From positions 1-64,000 of the forward strand of contig JAOZIH010000004.1 in NCBI GenBank assembly GCA_026014545.1: DNA of 64,000 nucleotides, in the 5' to 3' direction. Position 1 is the stretch's first letter. Every line of letters begins with the position of its first letter. Below, in pieces: positions 35,116 to 43,038 of this stretch. The stretch is from Candidatus Bathyarchaeota archaeon (GTDB lineage: Archaea; Thermoproteota; Bathyarchaeia; Bathyarchaeales; Bathycorpusculaceae). The translations under genes were made by a program, and so were the position numbers. The notes beneath the pieces are model-generated. The model searched no databases, had not been told where the DNA came from, and saw only the letters and a program-made list of their open reading frames with translations.

Positions 35116-35448
35116 GTGGCAGAAGCGCATACACCAAGAGAGTTTTTTGAGCGCATATTACCACGGAGATTCAAACCTGACAAAGCCGTGGGCGTCGATG
35201 TTACGGTTCAAGTGGACATAGCGGGTCCTAACGGCGGCAGCTGGACGGTTACAATAAAAAACCAGAAGATAGGGGTTAAAGAGGGAACACATGCTTCGCC
35301 TACGCTACTTATTGCAATGGAAGAAAAAGATTACTTGGATGTGGTTAACGGGAAAATAAGCGGCGAAAAAGCCTTTTTCAGCGGAAAGCTTCGAATTAAG
35401 GGAGATCTTGGCATGGCTTTAAGATTAAAGGAAATGGGTTTCCTATAG
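35116..35448 (+). CDS. SCP2 sterol-carrier-like domain protein
   Basis: A 110-residue single-domain protein with the SCP2 pattern: DVTVQVDIAGPNGGSWTVTI, then GVKEGTHASPTLLIAMEEKD, and finally the GKISGEKAFFSGKLRIKGDL helix-strand typical of the fold. Such proteins bind hydrophobic ligands, but no archaeal ligand is established. It starts on GTG with GGGAG upstream. As the third gene after cofE and the aldolase it may be cotranscribed, which is only a weak hint of function. Confidence 0.85.
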   Translation: MAEAHTPREFFERILPRRFKPDKAVGVDVTVQVDIAGPNGGSWTVTIKNQKIGVKEGTHASPTLLIAMEEKDYLDVVNGKISGEKAFFSGKLRIKGDLGMALRLKEMGFL

Positions 35449-35470
35449 AGAAGCAGCCAAGTGCAGAGTG

Positions 35471-36037
35471 TTAAGCCATCGTTCCTCTATGGAACATGGA
35501 ATTATTTCTGTTCTGCGGTTTATTGTTTGATTTCAAGAGTTGAATTGCGAGGAAAGTGAAAGTTAATGGCAAGGTGCTTCTTTCTTCTTCAAGATTGATT
35601 AGGAACGTGTTCATCTCGGTTATGCTTGCGCCCATCGCAGTCTTTACGTAATTCCTAAAGGCATCATAAGAAGAGTAGTTTTGGTGAAGCGAAACTATTG
35701 CCGCATCATATCCCAAGCCCATTCCACGTTGAATTAAGATGACGCCAAATGGGTCTTTGCCTATTGTTTCAGGATGAGCTTTCCTAAACATTTCAATTTG
35801 TTCTTGGTTTAATTTAGGATCAAATTTTAAAAAATTTAACGCCATTATGGAATAGCCGATTTTGCTAAAGTTCGGAATAACCGTGTACTCTTTTATGTAC
35901 CCTTCTTTTTCCAGCTTTGACCGCAGCCTTGTGGTGGTGGGCTGCGATGCACCTATAGCCTTAGCTAATTCCCTATCGCTTCTTCGAGAATTTTTAATGA
36001 GTTCAGCGAGAAGCTTCTTTTCTAATTCTTTTAACAA
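35471..36037 (-). CDS. Lrp/AsnC-type winged-helix regulator
   Basis: A 188-residue DNA-binding protein. The N-terminal winged helix is LEKKLLAELIKNSRRSDREL with AIGASQPTTTRLRSKLEKEG as recognition part, close to Lrp/AsnC. The C-terminal part (VIPNFSKIGYSIMALNFLKF and after) is longer than a RAM domain and I do not see the usual RAM glycine pattern. The start is TTG with GGAGAA just upstream. No clear target; the neighbours are the SCP2 gene (convergent) and the YkgJ/GCS2 pair. Confidence 0.78.
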   Translation of the reverse strand: MLKELEKKLLAELIKNSRRSDRELAKAIGASQPTTTRLRSKLEKEGYIKEYTVIPNFSKIGYSIMALNFLKFDPKLNQEQIEMFRKAHPETIGKDPFGVILIQRGMGLGYDAAIVSLHQNYSSYDAFRNYVKTAMGASITEMNTFLINLEEERSTLPLTFTFLAIQLLKSNNKPQNRNNSMFHRGTMA

Positions 36038-36152
36038 TTATTCTCCTTTCTCCTTGATATGCACACGTTAAGTGCCACTGCCACTTTATCAAAAAATATT
36101 CGCGAATCCTTATTTATTAACTTGCCGAATTAGGCACAAATGCATGTGCAAG

Positions 36153-36701
36153 TTAAAGTTTAGCCAGAATTTCTTTCGGCAAGTCTTCTTCACCTATCTT
36201 GAAGGTCTGAGGCTCCTCGATTTTCAGAATTGCCCGCAAAGCTTCACCGTCAAGCTCGCAGACAAGCCGCAATATTTCTTCTCGTGCTACTTTAAAGTGC
36301 TCCTTAAACAAGCTTGGATCATTGTGCATCACATCGGCAAGAGGGCAAATTTCAGCTGTTTTCAGGTACCACTCAAGTTTGCCAGTTTGACGGTTTATAT
36401 CGAAGGTAATCGGGCCAGCCCTGCAGGTTTCAGGTTTTACTGCGTGGACTAGACAGCATCTCGTTTTTTTGTCATAGAAAACGCATATGCCAGACTCATC
36501 AACTGCTGGAAAAGAGTACTGACCATGCGAAAAGGGCTTTGTGATTTTGAGTTGCTGTTTTTTTATGTATTCTTCTATGATTTTTTGGCGTTTCCGCGTC
36601 AGCGGTGGCTTAGCATCTTGACAGCATATAATGGCACATTGAAAACAAATATCGGAGGCACATGTCTTCCTTTCGGTTTCGTTCAACATGAGATCAAACA
36701 C
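36153..36701 (-). CDS. YkgJ-family cysteine cluster protein
   Basis: A 182-residue protein of the CxxCxxCC group. Cysteines appear in CASDICFQCAIICCQDAK, SGICVFYDKKTRCCLVHAVK and ETCRAGPITFD. These give the usual eight-cysteine metal-binding pattern (Fe-S or zinc). C-terminal segment KTAEICPLADVMHND has another Cys. The function of the family is unknown. It begins 11 bp after the GCS2-like gene on the same strand and the two are probably cotranscribed. Confidence 0.78.
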   Translation of the reverse strand: MFDLMLNETERKTCASDICFQCAIICCQDAKPPLTRKRQKIIEEYIKKQQLKITKPFSHGQYSFPAVDESGICVFYDKKTRCCLVHAVKPETCRAGPITFDINRQTGKLEWYLKTAEICPLADVMHNDPSLFKEHFKVAREEILRLVCELDGEALRAILKIEEPQTFKIGEEDLPKEILAKL

Positions 36702-36712
36702 CTTTGCGAGTT

Positions 36713-37882
36713 TCAGAAGTAGGGTCGATTATCAGCAAGGCACTTAATAAGCGTTAAATAAACATCTAATATGGCTTCCTTCAGGCTGGTTTTCTGCGCT
36801 CTCTGAAGTACGCGGCTTCTTATAAGCTCAGACAAACTGCCTTCTTCAATCCGCTTTTTTACTATCCACAGATACTTCTTCTCCTCTTCTGTTGCGTTTT
36901 CAAATGCTAAATTGAAAAAGTGCTGACAAACTTGCCGTGCAGTTTTGCCTTTCGGATGGGAAACTTTCGCGTTTAATCCATCCGCGATTACCACGTTAAA
37001 GTCTCGTACGAGAAGCGGATGCGGCAGAGGCTCGGTTTTTTCCGCTATTAGACCGCGAAGCGCGGCACGGATAAAGCAGCTTAAGGCCACATCTGACTTC
37101 ACGCATTCTTGCTCATCCATTACGCGCACTTCGAGGGCTGAGCGGTCAAATCTGAAGATTACGCCTCTTGAGTTTATCCATTCCTTGAGAAGAATTGTTT
37201 TCCCTGCGCCAAGTTTAGCTAAGTCCTGCGAATATTGCCCAATTATTGCGTTGTGGTATTGTTCAAAGGAAGAGGCATACTCGGGAACAACATCGCCTGT
37301 TATTGATGGAACTTCCGCCTGGTTTGTCTTGTAAAAATGCAATCTGTTGTCCACATTAGGGCCGATGGCTCCCTCAAATATTGGCGATGAAGCGGAGATA
37401 GCTGGAACATAAGCACACAAGCCAGCAAGCAGATTATGCAATAGGATGCCGTTTTCCTCTTTTGAGTAGGGCAGGTTGAGGTGAAAACTTTGAATGTTAA
37501 GCCAACCATGCTGCTTGAGATTGAAGATTCTCCCGAGTTCATGATAGATTTTTCTGTGGCGATGCGGCCATACGCCTGTTTCCTCAAGTCTAAGCAGCGG
37601 ATGCATCCCCGTTCCGAGAAGGGAGGCGTGATATTTTCTTTTGAGAAAATCCAGCATGGTTTCCACGGCGTTCTGCATAGTTTCTTCGAAAAATTCAGGC
37701 GACTTAAAAGGAGAGTTAGCCTTTATTTCCATAACATGCAACTGGAGTTCTTTGCCGAAAGTGAAGCGCGGAAGCTCAACAAAGTTTACAATTCTCCCGT
37801 GAAAATCTTTGATAAGCTTGTCTACGATAGGTAAGGCTTTAAGTTCCTCGTTGACAATGGAAAACTCATGCTCCGGACCCAA
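36713..37882 (-). CDS. GCS2-like carboxylate-amine ligase
   Basis: A 389-residue protein of the glutamate-cysteine ligase type 2 / COG2170 group. It shows GPEHEFSIVNEELKALPIVD at the start, LHVMEIKANSPFKSPEFFEE (metal and ATP site), GTGMHPLLRLEETGVWPHRH, and IQSFHLNLPYSKEENG. The C-terminal RFDRSALEVRVMDEQECVKS fits the family. It joins an amino acid to a carboxylate in known members, but substrate is open. The apparent TTG start lacks a properly spaced ribosome site. The frame stays open upstream through EEEISTYKPLEVLG, so the true start is uncertain. Confidence 0.75.
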   Translation of the reverse strand: MGPEHEFSIVNEELKALPIVDKLIKDFHGRIVNFVELPRFTFGKELQLHVMEIKANSPFKSPEFFEETMQNAVETMLDFLKRKYHASLLGTGMHPLLRLEETGVWPHRHRKIYHELGRIFNLKQHGWLNIQSFHLNLPYSKEENGILLHNLLAGLCAYVPAISASSPIFEGAIGPNVDNRLHFYKTNQAEVPSITGDVVPEYASSFEQYHNAIIGQYSQDLAKLGAGKTILLKEWINSRGVIFRFDRSALEVRVMDEQECVKSDVALSCFIRAALRGLIAEKTEPLPHPLLVRDFNVVIADGLNAKVSHPKGKTARQVCQHFFNLAFENATEEEKKYLWIVKKRIEEGSLSELIRSRVLQRAQKTSLKEAILDVYLTLIKCLADNRPYF

Positions 37883-38243
37883 AACCTCTAACGGCTTGTA
37901 CGTGGATATTTCCTCTTCTTCTCGTCAATTACTTGTTTGGAATAGCGTGTAGCAATCGGTTAATTTTAAACGTAACTGTGGATTTTCTTTACGCCCGTGA
38001 ACATCTAGTTTTGATAAAAAAAGTCAGTTGGATAAGCGCATACATGTTTGAGTTCATAGTTCCAAAAAGCTCCTCGGGCAAATTTGCGATGGATAACTAA
38101 ATTTACGGTTTGCCCTCGATTAAATCAGAATATTAGTGAACAGGGTACATAAAAATAGCAATAGAAACAATTTTAAGAATGGAGATTTTAACGGTATTGT
38201 AACCCAACTCGAAGGGCGAATCAACAAATGGATTGTGGCGATT

Positions 38244-41234
38244 ATGGAAGCGCAGAATGGAGAGAATCAGAAAGCAAGCGGAAAACCGAGTTGGGTTCTT
38301 ACAAGCACTGAAGAACTTTTAAGCATATCAAATGACGAGCTATTCACTCGCTTAAACATCTCTTTGTCAGGGCTCTCTTCAGAGGAAGCAGAAAAGCGTC
38401 TAAGAATTTATGGGCGCAATGAACTAGCCAAGAAAAAGAAACGCGCAGCCATTGTTGAGTTTCTTTCTCATTTTCGAAGCCCGCTTATAATAATATTGAT
38501 GATTGCAGGTTTGATTTCAGGCTTTCTCGGCGAAGTCATAAACGTCGCCATAATATTTTTCATAATATTCATTAGTGTTATACTGGACTTTTATCAGGAA
38601 TCTAAAGCTGAAAAAGCCGCTGAGATGCTAAAGGAAAAAGTAACTACGACAGCAACAGTTCTCAGAGACGGCACGAAACAGGAAGTGAAACTTTCCGAAA
38701 TTGTCCCCGGAGACATTATATATCTTTCAGCAGGAGACATAACGCCCGCAGACGCACGGGTTCTCGTCGCAAAAGATCTATTTCTAAATCAATCAGCGCT
38801 AACAGGAGAGTCATTTCCCGTTGAAAAAACGGCTGCGCCCATAAAATCAAAGGGAACCTCGATTACCGAATGGAACAACTGCCTTTTTATGGGAACCTCT
38901 GTTGTAAGCGGGACAGCAACAGCCGTGGTGCTGAAAACAGGAAGCTTCACGGAATATGGGAAAATAGCGAAGAGACTTGTGGAAAAGGAGCCGGAAACAG
39001 AGTTTGAAAAAGGCCTAAGAGGTTTTGGTTTTCTAATTATGCAAGCTACATTTCTTTTGGTTATGTTTGTTTTTCTAATAAATGCACTTTATAAGCGCGA
39101 TGTATTAGAGTCGCTTCTATTCGCTGTAGCGCTTGCTGTGGGTTTAACACCGGAACTTTTGCCGATGATTCTTTCAGTTAACCTTTCCAAAGGAGCCCTT
39201 GCAATGTCCAGAAAGGGCGTTATCGTGAAACGTTTGTCAGCGATAGAAAATTTTGGAAGCATGGATGTTCTGTGCACGGACAAAACTGGCACGCTTACAG
39301 AGAACAAAATAAAGCTTGTATTACATGTAGATGCTGACGGGAACAATGATGAAAAAGTGCTGTTGTATTCGTTTCTGAATAGTTTTTATCAAACTGGACT
39401 GAAAAGCCCGCTTGACGAAGCCATACTTAGTTATAAGGATGGTGATGTGAAGGGATACCAGAAGATAGACGAAGTACCTTTTGATTTTGTCCGAAGACGC
39501 GTCTCCGTAGTTGTCGAATATGAAAGGCAACGGTTTCTTATCGCCAAAGGTGCGCCTGAAGAAATAGCCAAAGTTTGCGCTTACTACGAGTTGGGTGGCG
39601 TCGTGGTCGATTTAACAGAGGAAATGCATAAGAAGATTGAGCAGAAGTATTATGATTTAAGTTCTGAAGGTTTCCGAGCACTAGGGGTTGCATATAAGAA
39701 ATTAAGAGAAGATAAAGCGGTTTATTCCGTGAATGATGAAAATGATATGGTGTTTCTGGGTTTTGTCGCGTTTCTAGACCCACCCAAAGAAACCGCTAGA
39801 GAATCTATAAGGCTATTAAATAAGGTTGGTATAGAGCTGAAGATTCTCACAGGAGATAATGAGTTAGTTGCCAGAAAAACATGCGAACATATAGGTTTTG
39901 AGGTGAAGGGAGTTGCTCTTGGAAGCGAAATTGCACAAATGCATGATGACGCACTTGCTAGAGTCGTCGAGGAAGCAAACATATTTGCAAGAGTAACCCC
40001 TGCACAGAAAGACAGAATCATAAATGCGCTGAAAAATAATGGGCATGTCGTCGGCTTTATGGGCGATGGAATTAATGATGCCCCCTCGCTTAGAACGGCA
40101 GATGTAGGAATTTCTGTTAACAATGCCGTGGATGTCGCGAAAGAATCTAGCGACATTATACTCTTAAGAAATGACCTGACCGTTCTGGAAGAAGGCGTGT
40201 TGGAAGGGCGAAAAACCTTCGGCAACACCATGAAGTACGTCATGATGGGCGTAAGCTCGAACTTCGGCAACATGTTCAGCGTTGCGGGAGCATCACTGTT
40301 CCTTCCGTTCTTGCCTATGCTCCCAATACAGATACTTCTGAACAATTTGCTTTATGATTTCTCTCAGTCAGCTATAACGACGGACAACGTAGATGCAGAG
40401 TACGTGGAAAAACCTAAGCGTTGGGATATTCACTTTATAAGGAATTTCATGATATCTTTAGGACCTATCAGCTCAATTTTCGACTTTCTAACATTCTTCA
40501 TAATGCTGCTGGTTTTTAGAGCAACGGAACCACTGTTTCAGACCGCATGGTTCATTGAGTCACTGTGCACGCAAACCCTGGTTATATTTGTTATAAGAAC
40601 AAAAAGAACGCCTTTCTATAAAAGCAAGCCAAGCATACTTCTGCTATTAAGCAGCCTAAGCATAGTTGCTTTCGCATTAATTTTGCCATTCACGCCATTA
40701 GGCGATTTATTCCATTTTGTAAAGCCGCCGCCTACATTCTTTATCGTTCTAGCGCTTATCATCGTAGCTTATTTAATACTAGCTGAAGGCGCAAAGAGAT
40801 GGTTCCACAAGCGATATGGCTACCGTTTAGAACAAGTTTTGATTCCGAAAAAACCAGCAGGGTTCTATCTCAGCACCACGGCTAGGCTTATGCAGGACAT
40901 GGTAGCCATCATTTGTCTGCGCGCTGAAGAAGAAATCTCTATAGACGCTTTACTTGATGATCTAAAAGGAAGCGTAAACTATCCTATTGATAAAGAATTA
41001 TTCGTTCATAATCTCCAACACTTGCGCCGTGCAGGGCTTATTAGCTTCAATTGGCAGAAAAGAACAATAAAACGCGAGAAGCCAATAAAGGAATATGTAA
41101 TGCAACAGGTCGTTAACAGCAAGTTTTGGTCAAGACTAGTTGACGATTGGCGCAGGATCAGCAATACTATCCAAAACAGGCATGGCGAAGTTAACATGGA
41201 GTATCAGAGCATTCTGTTAGCACAAAACAAATAG
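38244..41234 (+). CDS. mgtA: MgtA-type P-type Mg2+ ATPase with C-terminal extension
   Basis: A P-type IIIB ATPase of about 996 residues that imports Mg2+. Seen in order: SNDELFTRLNISLSGLSSEE N-terminus, LTGESFPVEKT, the phosphorylation site LCTDKTGTLTENK, KILTGDNELVARKTCEHIG, and VGFMGDGINDAPSLR. The membrane signature SNFGNMFSVAGASLFLPFLP and LLNNLLYDFSQSAITTDNVD is diagnostic of MgtA/MgtB. After the last helix is a roughly 140-residue tail, not usual in MgtA, with a possible winged-helix (residues after RLMQDMVAIICLRAEEEIS). I prefer ATG 38244; GTG 38136 would add 36 unusual residues. The preceding 250 bp contain nothing I recognise. Confidence 0.9.
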   Translation: MEAQNGENQKASGKPSWVLTSTEELLSISNDELFTRLNISLSGLSSEEAEKRLRIYGRNELAKKKKRAAIVEFLSHFRSPLIIILMIAGLISGFLGEVINVAIIFFIIFISVILDFYQESKAEKAAEMLKEKVTTTATVLRDGTKQEVKLSEIVPGDIIYLSAGDITPADARVLVAKDLFLNQSALTGESFPVEKTAAPIKSKGTSITEWNNCLFMGTSVVSGTATAVVLKTGSFTEYGKIAKRLVEKEPETEFEKGLRGFGFLIMQATFLLVMFVFLINALYKRDVLESLLFAVALAVGLTPELLPMILSVNLSKGALAMSRKGVIVKRLSAIENFGSMDVLCTDKTGTLTENKIKLVLHVDADGNNDEKVLLYSFLNSFYQTGLKSPLDEAILSYKDGDVKGYQKIDEVPFDFVRRRVSVVVEYERQRFLIAKGAPEEIAKVCAYYELGGVVVDLTEEMHKKIEQKYYDLSSEGFRALGVAYKKLREDKAVYSVNDENDMVFLGFVAFLDPPKETARESIRLLNKVGIELKILTGDNELVARKTCEHIGFEVKGVALGSEIAQMHDDALARVVEEANIFARVTPAQKDRIINALKNNGHVVGFMGDGINDAPSLRTADVGISVNNAVDVAKESSDIILLRNDLTVLEEGVLEGRKTFGNTMKYVMMGVSSNFGNMFSVAGASLFLPFLPMLPIQILLNNLLYDFSQSAITTDNVDAEYVEKPKRWDIHFIRNFMISLGPISSIFDFLTFFIMLLVFRATEPLFQTAWFIESLCTQTLVIFVIRTKRTPFYKSKPSILLLLSSLSIVAFALILPFTPLGDLFHFVKPPPTFFIVLALIIVAYLILAEGAKRWFHKRYGYRLEQVLIPKKPAGFYLSTTARLMQDMVAIICLRAEEEISIDALLDDLKGSVNYPIDKELFVHNLQHLRRAGLISFNWQKRTIKREKPIKEYVMQQVVNSKFWSRLVDDWRRISNTIQNRHGEVNMEYQSILLAQNK

Positions 41235-41417
41235 AACCATTCAATACATCGCATAACTTTGAAAACCAAGCGTTACGGTAAAAGCAGGATACATAACAGC
41301 CGTAGGAGATGACAAGTCACAGTGCATACAAGTGCAAAATTCTGAAAGAAAACATGGTTAAAAAACTTAAAAGCACATAGAAATATTTACATAGCTCAAA
41401 CAGGTCTGGATTTAGCA

Positions 41418-42032
41418 ATGTCACCCGTTAAATTTGAATCAAGAAAATTCGTTTCAGTTGACCCAAGCAAATGCACCGGCTGCGGCATCTGCGAATACGC
41501 TTGCACGCTTGAAAAGAGTGAGGCAGCCTGTAACCCTATCAAGTCGCGGATACGTGTTGTCCGCATGACGCCACTTTTCAATTTCGCACTGGCATGTCGC
41601 TTCTGCGAAGACGCCAAATGCGTGGCTGCTTGTCCAGAGAAGGCATTGGTGCAATCTGAGAAAACTGGTATTTTGACGGTTAATGAAAAGAAATGCAAGG
41701 GCTGCGACTGGTGCATTCAGGCTTGCCCACATGGCGGCATAACGCTTCACCCGGAAAAGGGCATAGCCATAGCCTGTGACTTCTGCAGTGGAGAACCCAA
41801 ATGCGTTGAATTCTGCCCAGAAGAAGCACTTGAAGTTGTATCCACAGACGAGGAAGCAGAGGAACGATTCAGCCGAGCGCTTGAGAAGCTTCCCGCAGAA
41901 ATTGAACGCTTAACCAACGCCGTTAAGAATAAGGATTGGAAGCCGCTGCTGGCAGAAGCTGAAAAGAGATCGCTAAAGGTAACAGAGAAGCTTGAAGCGT
42001 TAAACAAGAAGGCAACAAAAGAGAAGAAATAA
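41418..42032 (+). CDS. Four-cluster ferredoxin-like electron-transfer protein
   Basis: A 204-residue iron-sulfur protein with ferredoxin-type cysteine motifs: CTGCGICEYACTLEKSEAAC, CRFCEDAKCVAACPEKA, CKGCDWCIQACPHGG and CDFCSGEPKCVEFCPEEA. This fits the CooF / HycB / DMSO-reductase-beta group that passes electrons between a redox enzyme and ferredoxin-linked partners. A charged, helical tail (after EEAEERFSRALEKL) has no clusters. No catalytic partner is adjacent; AOR-type enzymes elsewhere in the window are candidates. It has its own TATA-like stretch near 41360. Confidence 0.9.
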   Translation: MSPVKFESRKFVSVDPSKCTGCGICEYACTLEKSEAACNPIKSRIRVVRMTPLFNFALACRFCEDAKCVAACPEKALVQSEKTGILTVNEKKCKGCDWCIQACPHGGITLHPEKGIAIACDFCSGEPKCVEFCPEEALEVVSTDEEAEERFSRALEKLPAEIERLTNAVKNKDWKPLLAEAEKRSLKVTEKLEALNKKATKEKK

Positions 42033-42089
42033 AGGCGCACAGTAAAAGTCTCAGAAAACCAAGCCTGTTTTGGCTATAAAAAGAGAGGG

Positions 42090-42938
42090 TTAGGGTTCTC
42101 CTTCGTAGCCCCTTAACAGTTGGTCAATGTCTTTTCCGTTCTTCTCGCCTGCGTATCCTCCTTCCAAGACGAAGAATGTGGGTTTCTTTAGTGCAGCAAT
42201 TCTTTCACCTATTTTCCTGAAAGCCGGCTCAGTCAAGCCGAGCGAAGCTAAATCCCCAAGATGGGTGTCAAACCCTGCTGAAACCGCTACTACCTCAAAT
42301 CTGTCCATCTTCACCATGCCTAATGCTTGATCAAGCGTCTCCAAGTAGCGTTGCTCGCCGCAGTCAGCTGGAAGCGGAAAGTTCAAGCAGTTCTCCTCGT
42401 GATGTAGTCCTGTGCCAGGATAATGCGGATAACGATGGAGCGAAATGTAGACTACTTTTTCGTCGCCTCGGAAAATCTCCTGCGTGCCATTTCCATGATG
42501 CCCATCAATGTCCAGTATAAGCGTTGGCCTATCAAGGGCTTTCACGGCTATCGCAACATTATTCAGGTAACAGAACCCCCGCGTGTAAACGCCAAGTGCG
42601 GCGCCATGACGCCCGGCGTGATGACCTGGCGGCCGCATAAGCGAGAAACCATTAATCTTGGCGGCTAAGAGCGCGCCGCCGGCGGAAAGCCGTGCATACT
42701 CGTAGATGTTCTCGTATGCTGGCGTGTCTGGGTCTTCAACTAAGCCTTTTTTTAGGTTCCAGATGTAATCGGAATCATGAACACGTAAAAGGTCTTCTTC
42801 GGCTGTGGCTTCGGGTTCCACGAACTGGTAACTTCGGGTTTTTAAGAAGTCATAGGCTGTTTTGACTCGTTGTGGGCTTTCGATGTGCCAGCCGCCGTAG
42901 CTTAGGCATTTTTCTGAGAAAACTATTTTTGTTTTCAT
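42090..42938 (-). CDS. Histone deacetylase / acetoin-utilisation family deacetylase
   Basis: A 282-residue zinc deacetylase (arginase-deacetylase fold). Catalytic residues are in LMRPPGHHAGRHGAALGVY (His-His pair), LILDIDGHHGNGTQEIF (Asp/His zinc site), SLHRYPHYPGTG and VSAGFDTHLGDLASLGLT. Targets in archaea are unknown; candidates include acetylated proteins such as Alba or polyamines. ATG 42938 (MKTKIVFSEKCL) is chosen over TTG 42977 because a TATA-like GGTATATTTTAA lies just upstream of the latter, leaving the shorter start with a normal leader. The Pat-like acetyltransferase in this window is a possible counterpart. It is divergent from argS. Confidence 0.9.
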   Translation of the reverse strand: MKTKIVFSEKCLSYGGWHIESPQRVKTAYDFLKTRSYQFVEPEATAEEDLLRVHDSDYIWNLKKGLVEDPDTPAYENIYEYARLSAGGALLAAKINGFSLMRPPGHHAGRHGAALGVYTRGFCYLNNVAIAVKALDRPTLILDIDGHHGNGTQEIFRGDEKVVYISLHRYPHYPGTGLHHEENCLNFPLPADCGEQRYLETLDQALGMVKMDRFEVVAVSAGFDTHLGDLASLGLTEPAFRKIGERIAALKKPTFFVLEGGYAGEKNGKDIDQLLRGYEGEP

Positions 42939-43038
42939 GCCAGTTGCATCCATACATAGATAAGCGACGCTTTTCAAATTAAAATATACCTTCCCCTTAA
43001 AGATTTAGCGCGCGCTTAAAAGTTTGGAGAAGCCGCAG

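Noticed and set aside
37883-38243. Possible Mg2+ riboswitch before the MgtA-type gene
   Set aside because: I found no M-box or other convincing paired structure by eye; a covariance-model scan (Infernal/Rfam) would decide it.
41309-41380. Plus-strand micro-frame of 23 residues after the MgtA-type gene
   Set aside because: A TAGGAG sequence touches the ATG, leaving no proper spacing, and composition (mostly Lys and Ser) gives no sign of a fold.
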